Positions 8,650-17,700 of a DNA stretch of 64,000 nucleotides are shown one piece after another (position 1 is the stretch's first letter; the number at the start of each line of letters is the position of its first letter). The notes beneath the pieces are model-generated. The model was given only the letters and a program-made list of their open reading frames with translations, was not told where the DNA came from and did not search any database. Position numbers and translations under genes: made by a program. Source of the DNA: Novosphingobium mangrovisedimenti (lineage in GTDB: Bacteria > Pseudomonadota > Alphaproteobacteria > Sphingomonadales > Sphingomonadaceae). The stretch lies in assembly GCF_025153475.1 (NCBI RefSeq), contig NZ_JANZXA010000006.1, positions 62,001-126,000 on the forward strand, read 5' to 3'.

Positions 8650-10281
8650 ATGTCTCTCACACAATCCGTATCTCTCGATTCAGTTCCCGTTCCTGCGCGT
8701 GAGCGACGCAAAATAGGGGCAGCCGCCCTCTGGTGGCTTGCCGATACCGGGGGCGCCATTCTCTTTGCCGGATGCCTTGCGCTCCTGCTGGGTGATTGGG
8801 CCGCGCAGGGCAGGGCGCCGGGGTCGATGCCCGTGCTTCTCGCCGGCATCGTGTTCAGCGGTGTGTTGCGCGCGGCGACGCAGGGCATGGCAGGCATCGC
8901 CGGCCAGCGCGAGGCGATCGGCGTCAAACGGGCCATGCGGACGAGGCTGATCGGTGCGCTGCTGCCCACCGGACCGGTGCGGGGCAAGCTCGTCGGCGAG
9001 GATCTGCATGTCGCGATCGATGATGTCGAAGCCTACGAGGGGCTTGTCGCGCGCTTTGGCCCACTCAAGCTCGCGGCCGTGCTTTCGCCGCTCCTGATCG
9101 CGTTCGTGGTTGGTTTTGCCAGCTGGGTCAGCGCGCTCATCATGATCGTGACGCTCTTGCCTTTCGGGGTGGGCATGGCCTTTGCGGGACTGGCCGGAAA
9201 GGCCGAGGCCGAACGCCAGCTCTTGGCGCTTTCGCGGCTCTCGGGGTTGTTCGTCGACCGCGTGGCGACACTGCCGGTCGTGCTGGCCTTCGGCGCGGAA
9301 GATCGTGTGACCCGCCAGATCGGCGAGGCTGCGCGCGAGGTGGCGGAACGCACGATGCAGGTGCTGCGCATCGCTTTCCTGTCGAGCGCCGTCCTGGAGT
9401 TCTTCGCGGCGCTTTCGGTGGCCTTGGTGGCGGTCTATTGCGGTTTTTCGTTGCTGGGCCTGCTGCCCTTTCCTGCGCCCGAGGCGCTGACGCTGGGCCG
9501 GGCCTTCTTTGCCCTGGCGCTGGCGCCCGAGTTCTACCTGGGGATGCGCCGGATGGCCGCGGCCTATCATGACAAGCAGCAAGGCGAAGCGGCCGAGGCG
9601 AGCGTCACGGAAGCGTTGAAGCAGGCGGGGGCGCGTCCTGGGCCGTCAGCGATGCCGATGATGCCGGTGCGCAGTCTCGCCGCCGAACACCTGGAAGTGA
9701 CTTATGCGGACGGCAACCGCATCGGGCCGTTCAGAGCCGAGTGGCAGGGGCCGGGCCTGCACGCGCTGACGGGGGCTACCGGGGCGGGCAAGTCCTCGCT
9801 GCTTCATGCCCTGATCGGCATGGCACCGGCCCTGTCGGGCGTGGTGAAGCTGAATGGCGAGGAGGTGGCGCCGGCTTCGCTTGCCGGGATGATCGGATGG
9901 GCAGGGCAGCGCCCGCTGCTGCTGCCCGGCACGCTCGGCGAAAACCTCCTGCTCGGTGCAGGCGATGAAGGCGCCGACGTGCTGTCTCTTCTCGACGCCT
10001 GCGGCCTGTCGGATCTGGTCGGACAGCGCGGGCTGGATCTGGTCATAGATCCGCGTGGATCCGGGCTCTCGGGCGGTGAGAGGCGGCGTATCGGTCTGGT
10101 CCGCGCGATTGCGTCGGGACGGCCGATCCTGCTGCTCGACGAACCGACCGCCGATCTCGATGGCGAGACAGCCCGGCGGGTAGGCGATCTGCTGGAGGCG
10201 GTCGCGCGTGACCGGCTGGTGATCGCGGCTACGCACGATCCCGCGCTTGTCTCACGCTGTGCCAGCGTGGTGGGGCTGTGA
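8650..10281 (+). CDS. cydD: Thiol reductant ABC exporter subunit CydD
   Basis: A 543-residue half-transporter: about six membrane helices, then an ATPase domain with Walker A GATGAGKSS (about residues 375-383), signature LSGGERRR and Walker B ILLLDEPTADLD. CydDC exports glutathione and cysteine to the periplasm and is needed to assemble cytochrome bd. Divergent from cydABX, and its stop overlaps cydC by ATGA. Confidence 0.92.
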   Translation: MSLTQSVSLDSVPVPARERRKIGAAALWWLADTGGAILFAGCLALLLGDWAAQGRAPGSMPVLLAGIVFSGVLRAATQGMAGIAGQREAIGVKRAMRTRLIGALLPTGPVRGKLVGEDLHVAIDDVEAYEGLVARFGPLKLAAVLSPLLIAFVVGFASWVSALIMIVTLLPFGVGMAFAGLAGKAEAERQLLALSRLSGLFVDRVATLPVVLAFGAEDRVTRQIGEAAREVAERTMQVLRIAFLSSAVLEFFAALSVALVAVYCGFSLLGLLPFPAPEALTLGRAFFALALAPEFYLGMRRMAAAYHDKQQGEAAEASVTEALKQAGARPGPSAMPMMPVRSLAAEHLEVTYADGNRIGPFRAEWQGPGLHALTGATGAGKSSLLHALIGMAPALSGVVKLNGEEVAPASLAGMIGWAGQRPLLLPGTLGENLLLGAGDEGADVLSLLDACGLSDLVGQRGLDLVIDPRGSGLSGGERRRIGLVRAIASGRPILLLDEPTADLDGETARRVGDLLEAVARDRLVIAATHDPALVSRCASVVGL

Positions 10282-11870
10282 TGATCGCGCAACTGCTCCA
10301 TGATGCGAGCCGGCGTCAGCGCCGCGCCACCTGGGTGGCGATCCTGCTTGCCATGCTGGCCGCCGTCGCTGGCGTCGGCCTGCTGGCGGTTTCCGGCTGG
10401 TTCCTGACAGGAGCCGCCATTGCCGGTGCGTCCGGGATAGCTGCCGCGCGCGGGTTCAACTACCTGTTACCCAGCGCCGGTATCCGCGCCTTCGCTGTCA
10501 TTCGAACGCTGGGTCGCTATGGAGAGCGTCTGTTCAGCCACCGCGCGGCGTTCTTTGCGCTTGCCGACGTGCGCCCGGCCTTGTTTGCCCGGCTGGCGGC
10601 GGCCGAACCGGGCATGGTGTTCTCTCGCCCGAGCGGCGAAGTGGCGGCGCAACTCGGCTCCGATGTCGACGCGCTCGAGGATGCCGTCGTACGCCGCGTC
10701 ACGCTGCCGGGCGCTCTGGCCGGAGCCGCTACGGGGCTTGTCGCCGGGATTCTGGCCGGGCCCTGGTCGGCGGTGGCGTTGCTTGTCGGTCTTGCCGCTA
10801 TGCGGCTCGCCTCGCGTGGCCTTTCCGCAAGGCTTGTCACCGCGCACGTCCAGCGGCGCGCCGATGCGATGACGCGCCTCAAGGCCGGCTATGCCGAATA
10901 CGCAGCCTGCGGGGCCGAGATCGCGGTCTATCGACTGGTCCCCCGGATCGTCGATGCCATGGCTGCAGACGTGGATGATCTGGAAGCCGCGCGTCTTGCC
11001 ATCGTGCGTCACGAGGCAGTGGTGCAGGGGGCGCAAATGGTTCTGGCGGCGTTCACCGTTGCCGCTGTTCTGGCCCTGGCGAATGGCGGTGCGCCGCTCG
11101 CCGCTGCGGCGGCGCTGGCCGGTGCGGCAGCGGCGGAGGCCTGGTCGGGCCTCGTGCGCACCGACATGCAGCGGCCGCGCGTCGATGACGCGATGGAGCG
11201 TCTGGAGGATATGGCCTCGCTGCAACCCCGGCCACCCCATCATGACGACATCGTCCGGCTTGCGGCGGAACCTGTCAGCTTCTCGTCCGGCGAAAGGGAA
11301 GTCGTGCTGGAGCCGGCGGGCAGGCTGCTGATCGGCGGACCTTCGGGCGCCGGCAAGTCCCGGCTGCTCGGCACTCTTCTGGGGCTGCGCGAGGATGCGC
11401 CGCAGCGCATCCATGTCGGCACGATCGAAGTGCGTGAACTGGGCCTGGAAAGCCTGCGCCGTCTCTTCGCCAGCGCGCCGCAGGATGCGGCATTGATTGC
11501 CGGGACGGTAGCGGACAACCTGCGCCTTGCCCGTCCGGGGGTGACCGATGCCGAGATCTGGGATGCTCTGGAAACCGCATGCCTTGCCGAGACCGTGCGC
11601 GCGCTGCCGCAGGGGCTCGATCAATGGCTGGGTGGCGATGGCGCGCGCCTGTCGGGCGGGCAGCGCAAGCGTCTGTCGCTGGCACGTGCCCTGCTTGCGG
11701 GCCGGCCCTGGCTGGTGCTCGACGAGCCGAGCGAAGGGCTCGACAGCGCGACGGAACGGCAATTGGCGGCGAACCTGAGCGCCTGGCTCGACCGGACCGG
11801 CACCGGGCTGATCCTTGTCAGCCACCGGGAGGGGCTGCGTGGATTGGCCGCGAGCACCTTTGCGCTTTAG
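10278..11870 (+). CDS. cydC: Thiol reductant ABC exporter subunit CydC
   Basis: A 530-residue ABC half-transporter pairing with CydD. It has an N-terminal membrane domain and a C-terminal nucleotide-binding domain with Walker A GGPSGAGKSR (about 352-361), signature LSGGQRKRLSLARA and Walker B WLVLDEPSEGLD. It starts inside the last codons of cydD. Its stop codon abuts the stop of the convergent LigD-like gene with no spacer. Confidence 0.92.
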   Translation: MMIAQLLHDASRRQRRATWVAILLAMLAAVAGVGLLAVSGWFLTGAAIAGASGIAAARGFNYLLPSAGIRAFAVIRTLGRYGERLFSHRAAFFALADVRPALFARLAAAEPGMVFSRPSGEVAAQLGSDVDALEDAVVRRVTLPGALAGAATGLVAGILAGPWSAVALLVGLAAMRLASRGLSARLVTAHVQRRADAMTRLKAGYAEYAACGAEIAVYRLVPRIVDAMAADVDDLEAARLAIVRHEAVVQGAQMVLAAFTVAAVLALANGGAPLAAAAALAGAAAAEAWSGLVRTDMQRPRVDDAMERLEDMASLQPRPPHHDDIVRLAAEPVSFSSGEREVVLEPAGRLLIGGPSGAGKSRLLGTLLGLREDAPQRIHVGTIEVRELGLESLRRLFASAPQDAALIAGTVADNLRLARPGVTDAEIWDALETACLAETVRALPQGLDQWLGGDGARLSGGQRKRLSLARALLAGRPWLVLDEPSEGLDSATERQLAANLSAWLDRTGTGLILVSHREGLRGLAASTFAL

Positions 11871-12779
11871 CTAGGCGTCGGCATCCGAAGGCTCGGGCAG
11901 GGACTGTTCTGCGCAGCCCCATCCTTCCAGTGATTTGGCGTGTTCGAGCAGCGCGTCGGCATCATCGATCGAATAGGGATGCGCATTCTCCATCGCATCC
12001 AGTTCGTCCCATGCGATCGGTACGGCAACGGGCGCTCCGGCCCGCGCACGGGTCGAATAGGGCAGGACTGCGGTATTGCCGCGCTGGTTGCGCAGCCAGT
12101 CGATGAAGATGCGACCCTTGCGTCTGGCCTTGCTGCTTGTCGCGACAAAGCGATCGGGCTCGGCCCGGCTCATGGTCTCGGCGAACTGCTTTGCGAAAGT
12201 GCCGTGCGCTTCCCATCCGTGCCCGCGCCGCAGGGGAACGACCACGTGCATGCCCTTGCCGCCTGTAAGCATCGGGAAACTCGCAAGGCCGAGATCCGCC
12301 AGCCTTGCCTGAATGTCCCGCGCGGCCCTTGTGCATTCGGTGAAATCGATCCCTTCGTCCGGGTCGAGGTCGAAGATCATCCGGTCTGGCCGGTCCACAT
12401 CGTCGGCTCTGGCACCCCAGCCGTGGAATTCGATCGTGCCCATCTGCACGCAGGCGATCAGCCCCTGCCGATCCGTCACGTAGAGATAGGGCTTTGTGGC
12501 ACCATCCTTCTCGCGGATCGGGACGTGCGAGACGTGCGGCCCGAAACTGCCGTTGTCGTGCTTCTGGAAGAAGCATGCCTTCTCCTGTCCCTGCGGACAG
12601 CGGACGAGGCTGATCGGGCGGTTGGTGGCAAATGGCAACATGAGCGGAGCGATTGCCGCGTAGTAGTCGGCCAGATCACCTTTGGTCTGCCCGCTGTCGG
12701 GAAAGATCACGCGGTCTCGGTGGCTGACCTCGACGTCGGTCGGCGGGACGGGCGCGGTCTCGGGTTTGCCTGCCTCCAT
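11871..12779 (-). CDS. Stand-alone LigD-type DNA polymerase/primase domain
   Basis: A 302-residue protein corresponding to the polymerase domain of bacterial NHEJ ligase D (archaeo-eukaryotic primase superfamily), without ligase or phosphoesterase domains. The metal-binding FDLDPDEG (D137, D139) is visible, as are the TGGKGMHVVVPL strand with its conserved His and FIDWLRNQ with the third acidic residue. AGGGA lies 7 bases before the ATG. Neither Ku nor a ligase is adjacent. It may act in end-joining with unlinked Ku/LigD, or in another gap-filling role. Confidence 0.88.
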   Translation of the reverse strand: MEAGKPETAPVPPTDVEVSHRDRVIFPDSGQTKGDLADYYAAIAPLMLPFATNRPISLVRCPQGQEKACFFQKHDNGSFGPHVSHVPIREKDGATKPYLYVTDRQGLIACVQMGTIEFHGWGARADDVDRPDRMIFDLDPDEGIDFTECTRAARDIQARLADLGLASFPMLTGGKGMHVVVPLRRGHGWEAHGTFAKQFAETMSRAEPDRFVATSSKARRKGRIFIDWLRNQRGNTAVLPYSTRARAGAPVAVPIAWDELDAMENAHPYSIDDADALLEHAKSLEGWGCAEQSLPEPSDADA

Positions 12780-12925
12780 CGTTAATCCCTGCCTTTCATG
12801 TGCGAGTCGGGGCTTGCCAGCGCCGTTCCGGGGGAATGGTACTATGATTCCCGGGAAGGATCAGGAGGGCTCTCGTCCCGGCGCCGGGCGGGCCCAACGG
12901 AATTTCACATTGCTTGCACCTGTTA

Positions 12926-12944
12926 ATGATATATAGTGGATCAT
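12926..12944. promoter_or_regulatory. Inverted repeat in P450 promoter region
   Basis: ATGAT-N9-ATCAT lies in an AT-rich stretch 47 bases before the P450 start, within the divergent spacer with the LigD-like gene. It could bind a TetR- or LysR-type regulator or be part of the promoter. Evidence is positional only. Confidence 0.25.
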
Positions 12945-12990
12945 AAATAAACGCATGCCCGAAATGGGCCGGAGTTGGGAGAGTTCTCGC

Positions 12991-14190
12991 ATGTCCACTG
13001 CACCTGCCACGGGTTGCCCGGTCCATCACGGTAGGGATGATCGCAAGAGTGCGAAAGTCGCCGAGACCAATCTCACGCCCATGGCCGGCGCCCGCGTCGT
13101 GTCTTCATTCGCGGCCGGGCGTGACATCCTGCGTTCGCCCAAGGTGCGGCAGGCCGGTGCCAGTGCGGAGGCCGTAGACCTCAGCAAGCCGGAGGAAATC
13201 TCGTTCTTTTTCCTGGATGGCGATCTCCATCGCAAGCGCCGCGCGGCGGTCGCCGGGCTGTTCGCGCCCAAGACGATCGTCACGCGCCATCGGGCGGTGA
13301 TGGACAGGACGATGGATGCGATCGTGGCCGACCTGCAAAGGCGCGGTTCGGCGCCGCTCGACGAGTTGAGCTGGCAGATGGCCGTCGATGTCGCGGCCGA
13401 GATCGTCGGTCTCACGGAAAGCGACAGCAATGCCAGCCTGGCGGGGCGCGTGAAGGCGGTTCTCGATTCATCCGTGTCGCGCAGGCCGGGCTTCTTCAAT
13501 ACCCTGCTGTTCAATGCGAAGATGATGGTGCGTGTCGGGCGCTTCTGGAAGCACGACCTTGCGCCGGCGATAGAGGCACGCCGCAAGCAGCTCAGGGACG
13601 ACGTCATTTCCCACATGGTGAAAGAGAACTATTCGAAGAAGGGCATGATCATGGAATGCCTCAGCTATGGCGGGGCAGGGATGATGACCACGCGTGAGTT
13701 CATCGTCATGGCTGCATGGCACTTGTTCGAGAAGCCGGCCTTGCGCGAGCGCTTCCTCACCGGTGACGAAACGGACCAGTTTGCTATCCTAGAGGAAATC
13801 CTCCGCCTGGAGCCCGTCGCCTCGCTGCTTCACCGCCGCGCGGTAGAACCCGTTGAAGGGGAGCACGGCGCGGCGATGCAAGACGGGGAGGCGGTCTGCG
13901 TCTCGATCCGGGAGGCGAACACTGACGAGGCTATTACCGGGCCCTGTCCGTATGAACTCGACCCTGATCGCGCCAGACGGATGAAGGTCATCGGTCCTTA
14001 CATGAGCTTCGGCGACGGGCCGCATCGCTGCCCGGGCGCGCAAGTCGCGCTGCATGAGACGCGCGTATTCCTGGACCGGCTTTTCCGGTTGCCGGGTATC
14101 CGGCTCGAATCCGTACCCGACGTGCTCTGGAACCCGCAAATCCAGGGCTACGAACTGCGCGGAGCCGTCGTGGCCTGCGATCCGGCCTGA
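12991..14190 (+). CDS. Cytochrome P450
   Basis: A 399-residue soluble bacterial P450. The haem-binding loop FGDGPHRCPGAQ carries the axial Cys (C347). The ExxR motif is in EEILRLEPVASLLHRR. The I-helix reads AGMMTT (229-234), so the acidic residue usually found before the conserved Thr is a Met; proton delivery may differ from textbook P450s. I chose the ATG at 12991, which has GGGAGAG 7-8 bases upstream, over an in-frame ATG at 12955. A [2Fe-2S] ferredoxin follows 14 bases later and is the probable electron donor; no ferredoxin reductase is adjacent. Substrate unknown. Confidence 0.93.
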   Translation: MSTAPATGCPVHHGRDDRKSAKVAETNLTPMAGARVVSSFAAGRDILRSPKVRQAGASAEAVDLSKPEEISFFFLDGDLHRKRRAAVAGLFAPKTIVTRHRAVMDRTMDAIVADLQRRGSAPLDELSWQMAVDVAAEIVGLTESDSNASLAGRVKAVLDSSVSRRPGFFNTLLFNAKMMVRVGRFWKHDLAPAIEARRKQLRDDVISHMVKENYSKKGMIMECLSYGGAGMMTTREFIVMAAWHLFEKPALRERFLTGDETDQFAILEEILRLEPVASLLHRRAVEPVEGEHGAAMQDGEAVCVSIREANTDEAITGPCPYELDPDRARRMKVIGPYMSFGDGPHRCPGAQVALHETRVFLDRLFRLPGIRLESVPDVLWNPQIQGYELRGAVVACDPA

Positions 14191-14204
14191 AACGGGAGCA
14201 TTCC

Positions 14205-14525
14205 ATGGTCATGGTCCGTTTTATCGCCATTGATGGCAGCGAGCAGACAATCGATGCGACCTGCGGCATGTCGCTGATGGAAAATGCGGTTGCCAATGGC
14301 GTCGAGGCGATCGAGGCGATCTGCGGGGGTAATGCCTATTGCGGGACCTGCCGGGTCCATGTCGATCCGGTCTGGCGCAAGGTCACGGGACCGGTAACCG
14401 AGATCGAGGAGCCGATGATCGAGGCCAGCGGCGACAGTGATCCGGGTGTCCGCTTGTCATGCCAGATCCCCGTGACGACCGATCTGGAAGGACTCGTGGT
14501 GCGCACGCCGGAATCGCAGAGCTGA
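14205..14525 (+). CDS. [2Fe-2S] ferredoxin, P450 redox partner
   Basis: A 106-residue ferredoxin of the putidaredoxin/adrenodoxin type. The cluster ligands are C40, C46, C49 (CGGNAYCGTC) and C86 (RLSC), spaced CX5CX2CX36C as expected. It is cotranscribed with the P450 14 bases upstream and probably shuttles electrons to it. It converges on modC with a 6-base gap. Confidence 0.93.
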   Translation: MVMVRFIAIDGSEQTIDATCGMSLMENAVANGVEAIEAICGGNAYCGTCRVHVDPVWRKVTGPVTEIEEPMIEASGDSDPGVRLSCQIPVTTDLEGLVVRTPESQS

Positions 14526-14531
14526 GGCCGT

Positions 14532-15173
14532 TCAGGCCTGCGAAGAGGGCGGCTCGACGGGAATGATCCGGTGGGCGAGGCGCTCGACCTCGGCGCGGTC
14601 GTGGCTCACATAGAGGATGGGCAATTCGAGTTCGTCGCGAATGCGTTCGATCAGGCTCAGGATTTCCTCGCGCCGGTTGGCGTCGACCGAGGCGAGGGGC
14701 TCGTCCATCAGCAGGAAGCGCGGCGCTGAGAGAAGGGCGCGGCCGATCGCTACCCGCTGTGCCTCGCCGCCCGAGAGCGTGGAGGGCATGCGATCGAGCA
14801 GGTGGCCGATGCCGAGGAAATCGAGCGCGAGGTCGACGGAAAGCCAGCGCTCCTCCGGTCGGACGAGCTTCCAGCCATAGAGCAGGTTGTCGCGCACGGT
14901 ACGGTGGGGAAACAGGCGCAGATCCTGGAATGCATACCCGCAGCGCCGCTTTTCCGGCTTGAGATTGATCCCCTCGGCCCGGTCGAACAGCACGGTCCCC
15001 GAAACGGCAATGTGCCCTTCCACCGGGCGGACGAGCCCGGCGACGGCATCGAGCAGACTGGTCTTGCCCGCGCCGGATGGGCCGAACAGCGCGGTAAGAC
15101 CGGGGCCCGTGGTGAATTCGTAGGTCATGCGGGAATTTCCGCGGTGGAGGGTCACGGCGATGTCAAAGGACAT
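14532..15173 (-). CDS. modC: Molybdate ABC transporter ATP-binding protein (short form)
   Basis: A 213-residue ATPase with Walker A FGPSGAGKTS, signature LSGGEAQR and Walker B FLLMDEPLASVD. Typical ModC is about 350 residues and ends in a molybdate-binding TOBE/MOP domain; that domain is absent here. Identity rests on its place after modA and modB. I start at ATG 15173 (AAAGGG 7 bases upstream), which overlaps the modB stop by 11 bases; an upstream ATG at 15188 is also in frame. Confidence 0.88.
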   Translation of the reverse strand: MSFDIAVTLHRGNSRMTYEFTTGPGLTALFGPSGAGKTSLLDAVAGLVRPVEGHIAVSGTVLFDRAEGINLKPEKRRCGYAFQDLRLFPHRTVRDNLLYGWKLVRPEERWLSVDLALDFLGIGHLLDRMPSTLSGGEAQRVAIGRALLSAPRFLLMDEPLASVDANRREEILSLIERIRDELELPILYVSHDRAEVERLAHRIIPVEPPSSQA

Positions 15174-15864
15174 GGCCGCCCTTTCCATGGCCGCTGCGGC
15201 GCGCGAGCCACTCGGAGAGCATCAGAGCGCCGACCGACAGGAGTACGGAGAGCCCTGCAAGCCGGGCCACCTGCCATTCCGACCCGGGAAGTTGCAGGGC
15301 GCTGTAGATCGCGAGCGGCAATGTCTGCGTTTCGCCGGGAATGTTCGATGCGAAGGTTATGGTCGCTCCGAACTCCCCGACCGAGCGGGCAAGGCCGAGG
15401 ACCAGTGCCGCCATTATCCCCGGCGTGGCGAGAGGCAGCGTGACGGTCAGGAAGGTGCGCAAGGGCCCCGCGCCGAGCGTGCGGGCGGCGCTTTCCAGCC
15501 GCCGGTCCACCGTTTCGAGCGAGAGGCGCATCGCGCGTACCATCAGGGGCAGGGCCATGACCGCGGCGGCCAGTGCGGCGCCGGTCCAGCGGAACAGGAA
15601 GGTGATGCCGACCGTCCGCACCAGGAAGTGGCCGAGCGGGGCGTTGGTGCCAAACGTGAGCAGCAGCAGCCAGCCCGTTACCACCGGGGGCAGCACCAGT
15701 GGCAGGTGCACCACCGCGTCGAGCAGGACTTTGCCGGGAAACCGCCACCGCGCCAGCATCCATGCGAGCGCGAATGCCAGGGGCAGGACCGCGGCGATGG
15801 CTACTCCGCTCACCTTGAGCGAGAGGAGCAGGACCTCCCATTCCGCAGGCGAAAGTCCCCCCAC
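15163..15864 (-). CDS. modB: Molybdate ABC transporter permease
   Basis: A 233-residue inner-membrane protein with about five helices and the permease EAA-like loop (the region after LGAGPLRTFLTVTLPLA). It belongs to the CysTW/ModB family. It begins with GTG 7 bases after the modA stop, and modC starts within its end, so modABC is one operon. Confidence 0.93.
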   Translation of the reverse strand: MGGLSPAEWEVLLLSLKVSGVAIAAVLPLAFALAWMLARWRFPGKVLLDAVVHLPLVLPPVVTGWLLLLTFGTNAPLGHFLVRTVGITFLFRWTGAALAAAVMALPLMVRAMRLSLETVDRRLESAARTLGAGPLRTFLTVTLPLATPGIMAALVLGLARSVGEFGATITFASNIPGETQTLPLAIYSALQLPGSEWQVARLAGLSVLLSVGALMLSEWLARRSGHGKGGHVL

Positions 15865-15871
15865 GTCCGGC

Positions 15872-16642
15872 CTATTTCGTGCCGAAGCCGAAGCGGCGGA
15901 AGACCGCCTTGCCCTCGCCGGAGATCAGGAAGCGGCGAAAACCCTCCGCCTCGGGGTTCTTCGAGGCGGCAAGTAGAGCGACGGGATAGCTGATCGGATC
16001 GTGGCTGGTCTGTGGGAACATGCCGACCACCCTTACGCTGGGATCGGCCCGGGCATCGGTGCCATAGACGATCCCGAGCGGGGCCGCGCCGCGGCTGACC
16101 AGTGCCAGCGCGGCGCGCACGTTCTCGACCGGGGCCAGTCTGGTCTTCACCGAGTTCCAGACATCGAGGCGGGTCAGCGCCTGCTGCGCGTAAATGCCGG
16201 CGGGGACGCCGGCCGGGTCCGCTACCGACAGGCGGCCGGAACCCAGCGCTTTCGCGAGTGGCATGCCGGGCCGGATCGTCAGCTTCGTCGTGCTCGACCG
16301 AGGGGCGATGAGAACCAGCGTATTGCGCAGGAACGATACCCGCGTTCCCGCCTTCAGCAGCTTCTTGCCTTCCAGTTCGTCCATCCAGGGCTCATCGGCG
16401 GAAACGAACAGGTCGGCCGGTGCCCCGGCCTCGATCTGGCGGGCAAGCGCGGAGGAGCCGGCAAAGGAAATGCGTGGCCGCGGATGGCCTTTCGCGCTCC
16501 AGGCATCGGCCGCGGCATTCATTGATTCCTGCAGACTTGCCGCGGCAAGGACCAGCGGCGCCTGCTTGTCGCGCGCAGCTACGACAACCGGCGCCGCCAG
16601 CATGGCCAGCGCTGCCATAAGCAGGACAAGGACCTTGCGCAT
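15872..16642 (-). CDS. modA: Molybdate ABC transporter substrate-binding protein
   Basis: A 256-residue periplasmic protein. It has a signal peptide (MRKVLVLLMAALAMLAAPVV...) and the ModA strands LVLAAASLQESMN, ISFAGSSALARQIEAGAPADLFVSAD and DPAGVPAGIYA. It captures molybdate (or tungstate) for ModBC. The start at 16642 precedes the signal peptide; a longer in-frame ATG at 16717 would add 25 non-signal residues and cover the probable operator. Confidence 0.93.
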   Translation of the reverse strand: MRKVLVLLMAALAMLAAPVVVAARDKQAPLVLAAASLQESMNAAADAWSAKGHPRPRISFAGSSALARQIEAGAPADLFVSADEPWMDELEGKKLLKAGTRVSFLRNTLVLIAPRSSTTKLTIRPGMPLAKALGSGRLSVADPAGVPAGIYAQQALTRLDVWNSVKTRLAPVENVRAALALVSRGAAPLGIVYGTDARADPSVRVVGMFPQTSHDPISYPVALLAASKNPEAEGFRRFLISGEGKAVFRRFGFGTK

Positions 16643-16666
16643 TTCCGAAACCTCCGAGCCAGTATT

Positions 16667-16682
16667 ATATCCAATTGTATAT
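16667..16682. promoter_or_regulatory. Near-palindrome upstream of modA, possible ModE-type site
   Basis: ATATCCAATTGTATAT matches its own reverse complement at 14 of 16 positions and lies 25 bases before the modA start, in an AT-rich patch between the ModE-like gene and modA. ModE operators are TATA-rich palindromes, so this is the best candidate site. Binding is inferred. Confidence 0.45.
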
Positions 16683-16784
16683 TGATAAAGCCCGATGGCA
16701 AGCCGCAATTGTTGCACCTGCTAACACGGCTGGGCCGTGCCACATGGAGCGGTCAGCGATGTCATCGCGATGTCGGAATCGCGT

Positions 16785-17165
16785 TCAGGCTTTCTGGCTG
16801 ATTTTCGGTTCAGGCAGCAGTTGTTGCGCCAGTGCTGTGTAGTGTTCGCTTTGCGCGGCATGTTCGAGCGTCTGCTGCAATGCGCGGTAATGCGACAGGA
16901 CCTGCTCTCCCAGCTGGGTGAGCTGTGCACCGCTGCCTTTGGCCCGGCCCGGGGCGGTGTGCACCAGCGGCGCGTCCCAGCACCGGTTCATGGCATCGAC
17001 CAGCAACCACGCACGGCGATAGCTCATGTTCATGGCCCGACCGGCGGCCGAGATCGAACCGTGTTCGCGGATTGCGTCGAGCAGGTCCGCCTTGCCGGGC
17101 CCGATGGCAATCTCGTCCCCACAATGGATCTGGATCTTGATCTTGAGCTGCGGTTTGAGGTTCAT
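16785..17165 (-). CDS. ModE-like winged-helix regulator, DNA-binding domain only
   Basis: A 126-residue protein matching the N-terminal domain of ModE: a LysR-like helix-turn-helix (HGSISAAGRAMNMSYRRAWLLVDAMN) with the wing PLVHTAPGRAKGSGAQLTQLGEQVL. The two molybdate-binding MOP domains of full ModE are missing. I start at MNLKPQLKIK (17165), where homology begins. It lies on the same strand as modABC, 142 bases upstream of modA, and probably controls it. Confidence 0.85.
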   Translation of the reverse strand: MNLKPQLKIKIQIHCGDEIAIGPGKADLLDAIREHGSISAAGRAMNMSYRRAWLLVDAMNRCWDAPLVHTAPGRAKGSGAQLTQLGEQVLSHYRALQQTLEHAAQSEHYTALAQQLLPEPKISQKA

Positions 17166-17700
17166 GCCGAAAGACCTAGGCCGGGCATGCGGGCTCAGCA
17201 AGCCCGTCGCGCTTTCATTCCAATGCCGCGCGCCGTTCCTTGATTCGCGAGCCCCGGGGTGTTCGCTGGATGTGTCGGGAAAACTTGGGGAAAACTGCTG
17301 TATGCGGACCGGCCCTGCGCCTGGGGGCAGCGCGTGGCCGGCAATGCTGCCTTGCGGCAGAGAGGGGGCGGAGCCGGATTGCTAGTTATTGTCATTAGTA
17401 TGAATTTATGGCCGCACAGGCCTTGTGCGACGCACAATCACAAAGCTGGAATTGTCACTTCGGGAAGTTCGTGGAAATTTAATTACATGTTGCAGTATTA
17501 AAATTCTGAAATATTGGGCGTTTGCAATCCTAAATGTGCAAACAACGTTGTTCTGGTTAGATTTGAATCATTCTGTTACAATCACCGTTAGCTTGGGACC
17601 GGGATGCGACATCAAGAGATGCGCCCCGCGGGTTTGAATGGGCAGGATCAGGCGCAAATGCAGCGCATCCCGTTCAACCCCGGTGAATCGAGGATGCTGT
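17166..17700. other. AT-rich intergenic region without a convincing gene
   Basis: 535 bases upstream of the ModE-like gene. Composition turns AT-rich from about 17385 to 17590, unlike the flanks. A 6-bp hairpin (CGCACA-GGCCT-TGTGCG, 17413-17429) is present but has no T-tract. Short open frames here lack ribosome sites and family features. It may hold promoters for both flanking genes or an unrecognised small RNA. Confidence 0.4.

Noticed and set aside
17195-17501. Short open frames in the AT-rich spacer
   Set aside because: No ribosome sites, and frames on both strands overlap one another; nothing family-like.
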